Assembly: GCA_023440105.1 (NCBI GenBank)
Contig: JAEXSY010000452.1
Span: forward strand, 1-13,071
Source: Bacillota bacterium
GTDB lineage: Bacteria; Bacillota; Clostridia; Clostridiales; Clostridiaceae
DNA length: 13,071 nucleotides
Direction of reading: 5' to 3'
Under the pieces are notes generated by a model that did not search any database, was not told the DNA's origin, and was given only the letters and a program-made list of their open reading frames with translations. Positions 1 through 6,886 of the stretch are shown here, piece by piece. Positions within the stretch are counted from its first letter, which is position 1. Every line of letters begins with the position of its first letter. Both the position numbers and the translations under genes were made by a program.

Positions 1-2
1 AA

Positions 3-542
3 AATCCAATATCTATGGGAATGTTTAAGGAAGAATTTAGGACAAGGCTTGGAGAGAAGCTTTATGTTAAAGATACAAAAGCCCTGGAGCTGATTATTAA
101 TAAGCTTGCAGAAGAAAAGCTGATTAAGGAGGCTGGGAACTATACTTCAAGGTATGGCTTTGAAATAGCCTATAGCGATGAACAGCTTAAAATGAAAAAT
201 AGAATAGCTGATAAATATAAGGGGCTGGGCTATGAAGTTCCTGATATTGAAGAGGTAGCAGCCTCAGAAAAGGATAGAGCTTTAGCTAAGCAGATTATAG
301 AAGCCTTAGCCACAGAAGGGGTTCTTGAAAGAATAAGCTATCAATACTTTATTCATTCTACTCACTGGAGGAAGGCGTTAGAGGTTTTACGAGAACATAT
401 AAGCAAAAAAGGCAGTATAACCCTGGGAGAGTTTAGGGATTACTTGGGAACCTCCCGTAAATATGCTGTTATAATACTTGAGGCCTTGGATGAAAGGAAG
501 ATAACACGGATGGAAAAGGATGCCCGTGTACTGATTAAATAG
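3..542 (+). CDS. selB: SelB, selenocysteine-specific elongation factor (C-terminal part, 5' end outside window)
   Basis: SelB is the EF-Tu-like GTPase that carries Sec-tRNA to UGA codons; its C-terminal winged-helix domains bind the SECIS hairpin in the mRNA. Only the last ~179 residues are here; the frame is open from base 3 and reads Asn-Pro-Ile-Ser before the first Met at 15, so the gene starts upstream. The visible protein looks like tandem winged-helix repeats: an early segment with the family-like pattern 'GMFKEEFRTRL', a middle segment around 'FEIAYSDEQ', and a final one with 'GSITLGEFRDYLGTSRKYAVIILEALDERKITRM', typical of the last SelB domain. The GTPase domains are not in the window. 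The stop codon overlaps the ribosome binding site of the following LysR gene, so the two are probably co-transcribed. selD in the same window supports the assignment. Confidence 0.9.
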   Translation, partial: NPISMGMFKEEFRTRLGEKLYVKDTKALELIINKLAEEKLIKEAGNYTSRYGFEIAYSDEQLKMKNRIADKYKGLGYEVPDIEEVAASEKDRALAKQIIEALATEGVLERISYQYFIHSTHWRKALEVLREHISKKGSITLGEFRDYLGTSRKYAVIILEALDERKITRMEKDARVLIK

Positions 543-555
543 GAGGGGAGAATAA

Positions 556-1479
556 ATGGATTTTAGACAGATAGAAGCCTTCGTAGCAGTTATTAAGTAC
601 AAAAGCTTCTCTAAGGCTGCAGATATATTATTTCTAACTCAGCCTACCATCAGTGCTCACATCAATTCTCTGGAGAAGGAGCTTGGCTTACCTCTTATAG
701 ATCGTTCTTATAGAGAAGCAGTGCCTACTAAGCAGGGAAAGCTACTTTTTCAGTATGCTTTAGATATGCTTAATACCAGAGAGAAGGCTATTAATTCTAT
801 GAAGCCATCAATTAATACTATGGATTGTGTATTAGAAATCCAGACCTCCAGTGTACCGGGTGAATACCTGCTGCCAGCAATGCTTGCAGCCTTTAAAAGA
901 GACCATCCTCTTATTAGATTTTTTGTTGAACAGTCCGATAGCTCTTCTGTAATCGCCAGCATTGCAGATAATAAAAGTGAAATAGGCTTTACAGGAAGTA
1001 AGGGAGATGCTTCTTTAGAATATATACCTGTATTTAAAGACAAGCTAGTGCTCATAACCCCAAAGACCGATAGATTTCTAGCCATAGGAGATAGGCCTAT
1101 AAAAATAGAGGAAATTATAGATGAGCCTTTTATTTATAGAGAGCAAGGCTCAGGTACCATGAAGGAGCTGCAGGATAGGCTTGGTAAGCTAGTTTATGGT
1201 GGAAGAAAGCTTAAGGTGGCTGCTAAAATGAACAGTATGCAGGCTATCAAACAGGCAGTATCCTACAATATGGGTATATCTATAATTTCTGAGATAGCTG
1301 CAGAGGGAAGGGAGGATAAGGGTTATTTGACCTTCGAACTTGAAAATCTTAGCCTTGTAAGATATTTTTACCTTGTTCACAGCAAAAAGATTGCCTTGTC
1401 TCCAACAATGGAAGTCTTTAAGAAATTTGTTTTAGACTATTTTAAGGATGATATCCTTCTGATGAAGGATAATATGTAG
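556..1479 (+). CDS. LysR family transcriptional regulator, selenium-metabolism-associated type
   Basis: This is a 307-residue LysR-type DNA-binding regulator of normal family length. Residues 1-60 form the winged helix-turn-helix ('FRQIEAFVAVIKYKSFSKAA', then 'TQPTISAHINSLEKELG'). Residues ~90-295 form the periplasmic-binding-protein-like effector domain, starting at 'VLEIQTSS'. The start is well supported by AGGAGG (541-546) nine bases before the ATG, overlapping the selB stop. LysR proteins of this kind are known next to selB/selA/selD and yedF in Clostridia. The likely targets are the facing yedF run and selD, but that is inference from position. The effector could be a reduced selenium or sulfur species; nothing in the sequence identifies it. 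A hairpin terminator follows the stop. Confidence 0.9.
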   Translation: MDFRQIEAFVAVIKYKSFSKAADILFLTQPTISAHINSLEKELGLPLIDRSYREAVPTKQGKLLFQYALDMLNTREKAINSMKPSINTMDCVLEIQTSSVPGEYLLPAMLAAFKRDHPLIRFFVEQSDSSSVIASIADNKSEIGFTGSKGDASLEYIPVFKDKLVLITPKTDRFLAIGDRPIKIEEIIDEPFIYREQGSGTMKELQDRLGKLVYGGRKLKVAAKMNSMQAIKQAVSYNMGISIISEIAAEGREDKGYLTFELENLSLVRYFYLVHSKKIALSPTMEVFKKFVLDYFKDDILLMKDNM

Positions 1480-1485
1480 AAAATA

Positions 1486-1525
1486 GAAAGTGCGCTTCCC
1501 CAGGTAGGAAAACGCACTTTTCACT
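1486..1525. terminator. Bidirectional intrinsic terminator between LysR gene and TDT transporter gene
   Basis: AAAGTGCG (1487-1494) pairs with CGCACTTT (1513-1520). An inner TTCC/GGAA pairing (1496-1499 with 1507-1510) extends the stem. On the plus strand it is followed by a T-rich run (TTTTCACTTTTAT). On the minus strand the tract is weaker (CTTTCTATTTTC). It sits between the convergent LysR and TDT genes, so it probably ends both transcripts. Confidence 0.8.
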
Positions 1526-1530
1526 TTTAT

Positions 1531-2487
1531 TTAAGCTTTAACTGGAGTTATTACCTGTTCGCTCTTTACCTTAGGGCTCTTGAAAATAAATATCATATAA
1601 CGGCAGAAGGTATAGAAAACTGCTGCGGCAGCAATTATAGTCTGAGCTAGCACTACGTATTTTAGTATAGGAAGCCCTTTCCCTGTGTTAGCCATGAAAG
1701 CCATTACCTGCTTTGATGCTAGTGCACTGATTACAAAAGGGAAGGTAAAGGAAGCATAGCTTGGATAGAAAGGAAGGGATATATAGCTAATAGCCTTACC
1801 TAAAGCAAAGATATAAAATAACAATGAAAAAACATACATACCAGTGATAAACCCAAAGGATTTTGGCATAATTGATTGCATATAGCCCACAATACAAAGG
1901 CTCACAGGAGCAGCATAGATACAAATCAGTGGTCTTGCTGGCTCAGGAACAGCTGAAAGCTTTACATATCTTATTGTAATAAGTACTAGAAGTGCAAGGA
2001 GTGATACAAAGCTAAACCAGAAGGCAGCCGTGCCAATCCACAGCATTCCATGTGCTGGGGCTGTAACGGAGGCTGTAGCTATACCAACATATACAATGAA
2101 ATAGCTTGCAAAAACCTTAGGCAGCTGAAGCTTTATTAGGAAGCTTACAGTGAAATATATAATCAAGCCAATGTGTATTAAGATTGCAAGGAGCCAAAGA
2201 TATCGTGAAGAAGCCCCAAGCCATGGCTTAATATAAACACTTAGAAGCATTAATGCCATGGGAAAGGTTGCAAAAACACTAGCCATAATTGGATTTTTAA
2301 AGTCTTCCATAATCATCTTAGGAAACATAATTACCTTTATCAAAAATAAAACCATAAGAATCCCAGAGGCAATACCGCAAATATAGCGCAAGGTTTCAGA
2401 ATAGCTTTGAAGCAGGTTACCAAGAGCAGCGAGGCCAAGGCTAAGGCCGCATATAGGAATTGGTATTTTTTTTATTATGTTATTCAT
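1531..2487 (-). CDS. TDT family (TehA/SLAC1-like) membrane transporter
   Basis: This is a 318-residue, very hydrophobic protein with about ten predicted membrane helices, the usual layout of the tellurite-resistance/dicarboxylate transporter (TDT) family that includes TehA, Mae1, SSU1 and the SLAC1 anion channel. Family-like features are the opening 'IPICGLSLGLAALGN', 'NPIMASVFATFPMALML', and the late 'PFYPSYASFTFPFVISALA'. Members conduct anions such as malate, sulfite, nitrate or chloride, and TehA gives tellurite resistance. The start has AGGAG nine bases upstream of the ATG. It lies 14 bases after the C-GCAxxG-C-C gene and is the last gene of the yedF run. That context suggests a selenium or sulfur oxyanion substrate, but the sequence alone does not prove it. 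The tail after the last helix is short, charged and cytoplasmic. Confidence 0.85.
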   Translation of the reverse strand: MNNIIKKIPIPICGLSLGLAALGNLLQSYSETLRYICGIASGILMVLFLIKVIMFPKMIMEDFKNPIMASVFATFPMALMLLSVYIKPWLGASSRYLWLLAILIHIGLIIYFTVSFLIKLQLPKVFASYFIVYVGIATASVTAPAHGMLWIGTAAFWFSFVSLLALLVLITIRYVKLSAVPEPARPLICIYAAPVSLCIVGYMQSIMPKSFGFITGMYVFSLLFYIFALGKAISYISLPFYPSYASFTFPFVISALASKQVMAFMANTGKGLPILKYVVLAQTIIAAAAVFYTFCRYMIFIFKSPKVKSEQVITPVKA

Positions 2488-2501
2488 AATCTTTCTCCTA
2501 T

Positions 2502-2993
2502 CTAGGCAGTTTGTTTATCTAGGTTTGTAAGCTCAAGCTCACGGATGATAATTTCTGCTACTTTAGCAGCACAGATGCCAGTAAAATGGATGCACTGTTC
2601 CTTATGCTCTCCCTTAGCCATATCAAGTCCCCTAGTAAGGATACGGCAGCAGACAGCATTTTTACCGCTGGATTCCTTGAACCAATCATGGAGCTCATTA
2701 GTAAGCTTCATACATTTTATTACCTTTGGGTCCTGAGGGCCATTTTGTTCTGTTCTTCCGAAGAATAGACCCAGGGCTAGAATACCTCCATTTAAAGCTC
2801 CACACATACAGCCAGAGCGACCAGCTCCTACAGCCATACCAGAAGCCATGGCAATAACCTCCTTAGGAATATCTAATTCAAAATTGTCCCTGATAGAAGC
2901 TATTAGAGCTTCGCAGCAAAAATATCCTCCTCGGAAATAATTCTCTGCATCCTGCTGTACCTTATTAATACTAACCGTATCCTTAATATTCAT
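2502..2993 (-). CDS. C-GCAxxG-C-C family redox-type protein
   Basis: This is a 163-residue soluble protein with nine cysteines: 26-27 (CC), 62 and 64 within 'GCMCGALNGG', 94, 115-116 (CC), 134 and 141. The spacing and the glycine-rich 'CGALNGGILALGLFFGR' segment match the C_GCAxxG_C_C family of small cysteine-rich proteins. These are presumed to be redox-active or metal/cluster binding; no reaction is established for them. The start has a GGGGGAG site just upstream. It lies between yedF and the TDT transporter in one minus-strand run, with gaps of 56 and 14 bases, so co-expression is likely. A role in handling reduced selenium or sulfur is inference from neighbours. No in-frame TGA is present, so it is a Cys and not a Sec form. 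Confidence 0.85.
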   Translation of the reverse strand: MNIKDTVSINKVQQDAENYFRGGYFCCEALIASIRDNFELDIPKEVIAMASGMAVGAGRSGCMCGALNGGILALGLFFGRTEQNGPQDPKVIKCMKLTNELHDWFKESSGKNAVCCRILTRGLDMAKGEHKEQCIHFTGICAAKVAEIIIRELELTNLDKQTA

Positions 2994-3049
2994 ATTTTTC
3001 TCCCCCTTAGGAAAATGTTTTCATATTTTTGTTTATAAAAGAAAATATC

Positions 3050-3679
3050 TTAAGGCTTTATGATTAAATCAGCCTGAGACATCTTTTCTGCAATTACATA
3101 CATATTGGTAACTTGTCCAACCTTCAGCTTTTGGGTTAAGCCATAATAATCAAGGCAGGTACCGCAGGATAGAATTTCTACACCCTTTTCTTCCATGGAG
3201 CTTAAGTCCTCTAATGAATTGGACCCCTCACAGGTAAAGACTGCTCCACCATTGTAAAAGATCAGGGTATTAGGTAGGGATTCTTGCTGGCTTACAGCAT
3301 ATAAGAAGCCTTTTATAAGAACCTTACCCAGGTCGTCATTTCCTTCACCCATTTTATCTGAGGAGATAACAACTACTCTATTTTTATTGCTTACTATATT
3401 TTCATTACTAGCTATATTATCATTTAAGTCAGCAGAAGCTTCTGAAGAGCTTTCCGCTTTCTTCCCGGTATTGAGAGTCACCTTGAACTGGTGAATAGGT
3501 AGTTTGTCAACGGTTACATCATAACCCTTGTTAGTAGCCATCTTTGTGAGATTTTCTACAGCAATTTCATTATCTACAAGAGTTTCCACTGTGCCAGTAC
3601 CATTAAGCTCTTCTAAAGCTTTAATGGTCTTAACCACTGGCATAGGGCATGTTTCTCCTATTGCATTTATTCGAATCAT
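3050..3679 (-). CDS. yedF: YedF, sulfurtransferase-like selenium metabolism protein
   Basis: This is a two-domain protein of 209 residues. Residues 1-70 are TusA-like with the CPxP motif ('GETCPMPVVKTIKALEEL', Cys11). A low-complexity Ser/Asn/Asp linker follows (about 73-100). The second part is DsrE-like, with 'GEGNDDLGKVLIKGFLYAV', 'FYNGGAVFTCEGS' and a CGTC motif (Cys172, Cys175). This architecture is the selenium-associated YedF form. The CPxP and CGTC cysteines are candidates to carry persulfide or selenopersulfide. I chose the start at 3679 because GGGGG lies eight bases before it; the upstream in-frame ATG at 3694 has no clear ribosome binding site, and choosing it would add five residues (MGDTD). 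It is the first gene of the run that continues with the C-GCAxxG-C-C and TDT genes. The usual membrane partner YedE is not in this window. Confidence 0.9.
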   Translation of the reverse strand: MIRINAIGETCPMPVVKTIKALEELNGTGTVETLVDNEIAVENLTKMATNKGYDVTVDKLPIHQFKVTLNTGKKAESSSEASADLNDNIASNENIVSNKNRVVVISSDKMGEGNDDLGKVLIKGFLYAVSQQESLPNTLIFYNGGAVFTCEGSNSLEDLSSMEEKGVEILSCGTCLDYYGLTQKLKVGQVTNMYVIAEKMSQADLIIKP

Positions 3680-3744
3680 ATCAGTATCCCCCATTAGTTT
3701 TAATGTTCCTTATTAAGCATAAGGGATATGTATTTTATTGTAAA

Positions 3745-3772
3745 ATAGTATTTTTGGATAATTATTTAACAA
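3745..3772 (-). promoter_or_regulatory. Candidate sigma-A promoter for the yedF run
   Basis: Read on the minus strand: TTGTTA (3772-3767), 16 bases, then TACTAT (3750-3745). It lies about 70 bases before the yedF start and after the selD terminator, where a separate promoter would be needed. The match to consensus is moderate and the region is very AT-rich. Confidence 0.35.
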
Positions 3773-3837
3773 GTATTGATTATTTCTATAGTGTTGCTTG
3801 TATTCATAAATAGAAGGGATAATAGTGAATTATTAGC

Positions 3838-3877
3838 AAAAAGGCCTCTGTAAAATTAGATATTTTACAAAAGCCTT
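3838..3877 (-). terminator. Intrinsic terminator of selD
   Basis: On the minus strand AAGGC (3877-3873) pairs with GCCTT (3845-3841) and GTAAAAT (3868-3862) pairs with ATTTTAC (3856-3850). The hairpin is followed by a T run (GCCTTTTT). It starts a few bases after the selD stop, so selD appears to be transcribed separately from yedF. Confidence 0.75.
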
Positions 3878-3883
3878 AATTAT

Positions 3884-4918
3884 TTATTCTACTATTATAC
3901 TATAATCCTTGAATTCTTCCGCTGAGCCAATTATTTCAGCAACTGGCACTGTATCCTTTAAAGCAGATAGGAGCTTTATACCTTCCTTTTCAGGTATGGA
4001 AATCAATAGGCCGCCTGCTGTTTGTGGATCAAACATTATATCTGATAGCTCCACTGGCAGCTTTTCCTTAAATAGAACACTATTTTTAAGATATTCTCTG
4101 TTGGTATAGGCGCCACCGGGTATTATTCCTAGCTTAGCCATGTCTATAGCTCCTGGTAGTATAGGAAGCTTTGAGGAGTCGATTCTGAGGCTCAAGCCAC
4201 TACCCTCTGCCATTTCAAAAGCATGTCCTAAAAGACCGAAGCCAGTAATATCAGTACAGCTATTAGCTTTAAACCTCCCCATAACCTCAGCTGCATATTT
4301 GTTTAGCATTGTCATAGAAGAAACTAGCTCTTTATAGTGAGATGCGTTAAGGAGATCAGTCTTGCAGGCAGTAGTGAGAATACCTGTGCCTAAGGCCTTA
4401 GTTAAGATTAAGATATCTCCTGGTTTAGTACCGCTATTGGTCAATATTTCAGAAGGGTGTGCAAAGCCTGTAACAGAAAGACCATATTTAGGTACGGCAT
4501 CCTTTATGGTATGACCACCTGTAATAATCGCATCTGCTTCCTTGACCTTCTCATAGCCTCCTTGTAGGATTGCATGTACAACATCTTTAGGCAAATCCTC
4601 AGGAAAACAGAATATATTCATGGCCAGCTTAGGATTGCCTCCCATGGCGTAAACATCGCTTAAAGAATTTACTGCTGCTATACGACCATATTCATAGGGA
4701 TCATCGATTACCGGTGGAAATATATCCACAGTCTGGATAAGGGCTAAATTATCATCTATTTTATAAACGGAAGCATCATCGCTTTTATCAAATCCTACAA
4801 TTAAGTTGGGATCAGAAAACTTAGGTAGCTGACACAGAACCTGCGCCAGGGCACCAGGGCCAATTTTGGCGGCTCAGCCACCGTGACTTGTCATATTAGT
4901 AAGCTTTATATTATCCAT
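3884..4918 (-). CDS. selD: SelD, selenide water dikinase (selenophosphate synthase), selenocysteine-containing
   Basis: SelD makes selenophosphate from selenide and ATP, the selenium donor for Sec-tRNA synthesis. It has 344 residues when the in-frame TGA at 4876-4874 is read as selenocysteine (residue 15). The N terminus reads 'MDNIKLTNMTSHGG', then Sec, then 'AAKIGPGAL', with the conserved Lys18 three residues later; this is the catalytic Cys/Sec position of the family. Further family motifs are 'DDASVYKIDDNLALIQTVD', 'DDPYEYGRIAAVNSLSDVYAMGGNPK', 'ITGGHTIKD', 'DITGFGLLGHAFEMA' and 'DPQTAGGLL'. The ATG at 4918 has a GGAGGT site ten bases upstream. The open frame after the TGA could be miscalled as starting at a GTG at 4729, losing 63 residues. 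A SECIS-like hairpin lies directly after the TGA, and selB is nearby. It is a single-gene transcript with its own terminator. Confidence 0.95.
4844..4871 (-). promoter_or_regulatory. Bacterial SECIS-like hairpin in selD
   Basis: On the minus strand, starting three bases after the TGA: CGCCA (4871-4867) pairs with TGGCG (4848-4844). After an AAATT/C internal bulge, GGC pairs with GCC and closes a six-base loop, CCTGGT, that contains two G residues. The position, 16-21 bases past the UGA, and a G-containing apical loop fit the bacterial SECIS that SelB reads. Base pairing was judged by eye. Confidence 0.7.
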
Positions 4919-5015
4919 GATAATACCTCCTCCATAGTTTTTTTAGTTATTAAAAGAGTACTATTCTTTAGTTCCTTAAATTGAAGCTAGTTATGTATAT
5001 ATAGGTTTCTGCTTT

Positions 5016-5043
5016 ATCATAACACGTTCATCAGCAATTTCAA
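5016..5043 (-). promoter_or_regulatory. Candidate sigma-A promoter for selD
   Basis: Read on the minus strand: TTGAAA (5043-5038), 16 bases, then TATGAT (5021-5016). This would give a leader of about 90 bases before the selD ATG. It is a fair consensus match in AT-rich DNA. Confidence 0.4.
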
Positions 5044-5119
5044 GGGACTTTTGTAACATTTAGGAATAAAACATATCATTGGCAGATTATTATAATCCAT
5101 TGGTAAGGTTTCGTAAACT

Positions 5120-5131
5120 CTGTATATACAG
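5120..5131. repeat. 12-base perfect palindrome, possible operator
   Basis: CTGTATATACAG is a perfect palindrome. It is flanked by AAAC (5116-5119 area) and GTTT arms that would extend it if a two-base offset is allowed. It sits upstream of the VanY-like gene's possible -10 boxes, about 75 bases beyond the predicted selD -35. It could be a dimeric repressor site for either gene; no regulator is identified. Confidence 0.35.
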
Positions 5132-5225
5132 TTTGTAAAACTTTTATTAAACTTCTGTAGATTTTTGTAATATATTATATAATTAAGTTGAGATATTATG
5201 TATAATTTACTAGGGGGGTGAGAGG

Positions 5226-6017
5226 ATGAACAAAAAAACATATACAGTATTGATATTTGGATTAATTATAATATTATCAGCAGCTGGTTGTACATATATG
5301 GATTTACCAGAAAATAAAGCACTATTGTCCTCTATAACAGCTCAAAGCACAGAAGAAGAACCTGAGAAATATGGTGGCAACGCACTGATAGCAGGAGCAA
5401 TATTAAGTGAGGTTCAGGAGCTTTTCCATTCCTTTGTAAAGGCCAATCTCCAGGATGAATATCTTATGCTTGTAAATAAAGAGGTAAGGCTAGAGGAGAG
5501 TTATGAACCGAAGACCTTGGTTCTACCGAATGTTTCTTTTACAGCCTCCTCAGATATAATTGTAAGGGTAATGGAAGAAAAGGCTGCAAAGGCTTTAGAA
5601 GAGCTTTTTGAGGCAGCTAAAGAAGATGGGATTATCCTCTTAGCTAACTCTGGCTATAGGAGTTATTCTATACAAAAGAATCTGTATGAAACAAATCTAA
5701 GAGTTAAAGGTAGAGCTCATACAGAAAAATATTCTGCGCAGCCGGGAGCCTCAGAGCACCAAACAGGGCTTGCCATGGATATAGTGGCACAGGATTATCA
5801 GAGCCTGGATGAGGGTTTTGATAATACAGCTGCATTTAAGTGGCTTTCGGAAAATGCCTATAAATATGGATTCATATTAAGATACTTAGAAGGTAAAGAA
5901 GACATAACTGGATACGCCTATGAACCCTGGCATTATAGATATGTGGGGCTTCCCTATAGCGAATACATAACAAAGAATAACTTGACCCTTGAGGAGTTTT
6001 TAAGTAAATATCAGTAG
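5226..6017 (+). CDS. Lipoprotein D-alanyl-D-alanine carboxypeptidase, M15/VanY-like
   Basis: This is a zinc peptidase that trims the terminal D-Ala of peptidoglycan stem peptides, acting outside the membrane. It has 263 residues. Residues 1-22 form a lipoprotein signal: Lys-Lys, a hydrophobic stretch, then 'LSAAGC' with Cys22 as the lipid-attached residue (Ala at -3 is less usual than Leu). The peptidase domain is C-terminal: 'SGYRSY' (142-147), 'EHQTGLAMD' giving zinc ligands His178 and Asp185, and 'EPWHYRYVG' giving catalytic Glu233 and zinc ligand His236. The order and spacing are those of VanY/DdcY-type enzymes. The ATG at 5226 has a GGGGGG run just upstream. There are no vancomycin-resistance neighbours, so a housekeeping cell-wall role is more likely than glycopeptide resistance. 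It is a single gene closed by a terminator. Confidence 0.88.
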   Translation: MNKKTYTVLIFGLIIILSAAGCTYMDLPENKALLSSITAQSTEEEPEKYGGNALIAGAILSEVQELFHSFVKANLQDEYLMLVNKEVRLEESYEPKTLVLPNVSFTASSDIIVRVMEEKAAKALEELFEAAKEDGIILLANSGYRSYSIQKNLYETNLRVKGRAHTEKYSAQPGASEHQTGLAMDIVAQDYQSLDEGFDNTAAFKWLSENAYKYGFILRYLEGKEDITGYAYEPWHYRYVGLPYSEYITKNNLTLEEFLSKYQ

Positions 6018-6040
6018 AAGTGGCGATAGCCACTTTTTTT
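6018..6040 (+). terminator. Intrinsic terminator after the VanY-like gene
   Basis: AAGTGGC (6018-6024), loop GATA, GCCACTT (6029-6035), followed by five more T. It begins immediately after the stop codon and is a textbook rho-independent terminator. Confidence 0.9.
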
Positions 6041-6138
6041 ATATAGCTATTATTGCAGAAATACATTACAACAAAATAACAAAATGTTTTTAGTATAGAA
6101 GAATTAGCAAAATATATATTTACAAGGAGGGTATAGAA

Positions 6139-6858
6139 TTGAATATAATAAATAAAACAAACTTAGAGTACTTTGCTCATACCAACGAGGATATCTGCAA
6201 AAAACCTATTAAAGGAATAGTTTTAGAGTTTCACGGACTAGGCAGAGGAGGAAGAATGGTTTCTGAACACAGTGAGCTGGCAAAGGACTGTGGAGAAAAA
6301 GGTCTTCTTTATGTATTCCCTTATTATGGACCATGGAGCTGGATGAATTCTACTGCAGTGAAAACTGTTGACGCCATAGTGGAAGCAATATTTGATAAGT
6401 ATTCTCTTGAGGACAATACGCCTATCATCTCTACGGGAGGAAGTATGGGGGGACTAAGTGCCTTAATATACAGTCGATATGCACAAAGGACTCCAGCAGC
6501 CTGTGCTGCTAACTGCCCTGTATGCGATCTGCAGTATCATTATATGGAAAGAGTTGATCTTCCAAGAACTATTTATCATGCTTTTGCCCATTATAATATG
6601 CCATTAGAAGAAGCAATAAAAACAGCATCTCCTATAGAACAAATAATGGAGATGCCAGATATACCGTATTATATTGTACATACTCTAGAGGATACCATGG
6701 TGAATAAAGAAAAGCACTCTGATACCTTCGTTAAAGCCATGAGGAAGCTTGGACACAGGGTAGAGTATGCTGAAGTTCCAGAAAAGGATCATTTGGACTT
6801 ACCAGAAGAGGCTCTCAAGAGATATAATGATTTTATCCTCAGCTTCGGCAGAGAGTAG
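6139..6858 (+). CDS. Alpha/beta hydrolase (prolyl-oligopeptidase-like serine hydrolase)
   Basis: This is a 239-residue cytoplasmic serine hydrolase with no signal peptide. The visible catalytic parts are 'EFHGLGRGG' (30-38, oxyanion-hole region), 'GGSMGG' (100-105, nucleophile Ser102), 'HTLEDTMV' (acid Asp185) and 'KDHLDL' (His218). The order and spacing fit a complete single-domain alpha/beta hydrolase. The C-terminal part resembles the dienelactone hydrolase/prolyl oligopeptidase branch. The substrate cannot be read from the sequence. The start is TTG at 6139, supported by AAGGAGG at 6124-6130, eight bases upstream. It is cysteine-rich in the middle (Cys122, 126, 129), which is unusual and may reflect an anaerobic cytoplasm. 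It is isolated from the upstream gene by a terminator and convergent with the DUF2804 gene. Confidence 0.85.
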   Translation: MNIINKTNLEYFAHTNEDICKKPIKGIVLEFHGLGRGGRMVSEHSELAKDCGEKGLLYVFPYYGPWSWMNSTAVKTVDAIVEAIFDKYSLEDNTPIISTGGSMGGLSALIYSRYAQRTPAACAANCPVCDLQYHYMERVDLPRTIYHAFAHYNMPLEEAIKTASPIEQIMEMPDIPYYIVHTLEDTMVNKEKHSDTFVKAMRKLGHRVEYAEVPEKDHLDLPEEALKRYNDFILSFGRE

Positions 6859-6865
6859 GATTAAG

Positions 6866-6886
6866 GGGCAGTGGTTACCACTGCCC
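6866..6886. terminator. Long perfect hairpin at the convergent ends of the hydrolase and DUF2804 genes
   Basis: GGGCAGTGGT (6866-6875) and ACCACTGCCC (6877-6886) are exact inverted repeats around a single T. The DUF2804 stop codon (TTA on the plus strand, 6875-6877) lies in the hairpin centre. Neither side has a good T run, so it may be a weak or factor-assisted bidirectional terminator or a 3'-end stabilising hairpin. Confidence 0.5.

Larger units (their letters stand above)
4919..5225. other. Divergent intergenic region between selD and the VanY-like gene
   Basis: This is 307 AT-rich bases without a supported gene. It holds the selD ribosome binding site and candidate promoter, a 12-base palindrome at 5120-5131, and on the plus strand TATAAT at 5178-5183 and 5201-5206 as possible -10 boxes for the VanY-like gene, neither with a convincing -35. 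An open frame on the minus strand (5017-5241) has no family resemblance and covers the regulatory signals, so I do not call it. Confidence 0.6.

Noticed and set aside
387..602. Minus-strand open frame across the selB/LysR junction
   Set aside because: It is antisense to two well-supported genes, has no family match and would span their translation signals.
4874..4876. In-frame TGA as a nonsense mutation making selD a pseudogene
   Set aside because: It is exactly at the catalytic Sec position, followed by a SECIS-like hairpin, with selB in the same window and an otherwise intact gene.
1..5225. selC (tRNA-Sec) near the selenium genes
   Set aside because: I looked for a T-loop (GGTTCGAATCC-like) with a long acceptor arm on both strands of the spacers and found none.
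5226..6017. Vancomycin-resistance vanY
   Set aside because: No vanH/A/X/R/S neighbours; the M15 lipoprotein carboxypeptidase fold is common in clostridial housekeeping genes.
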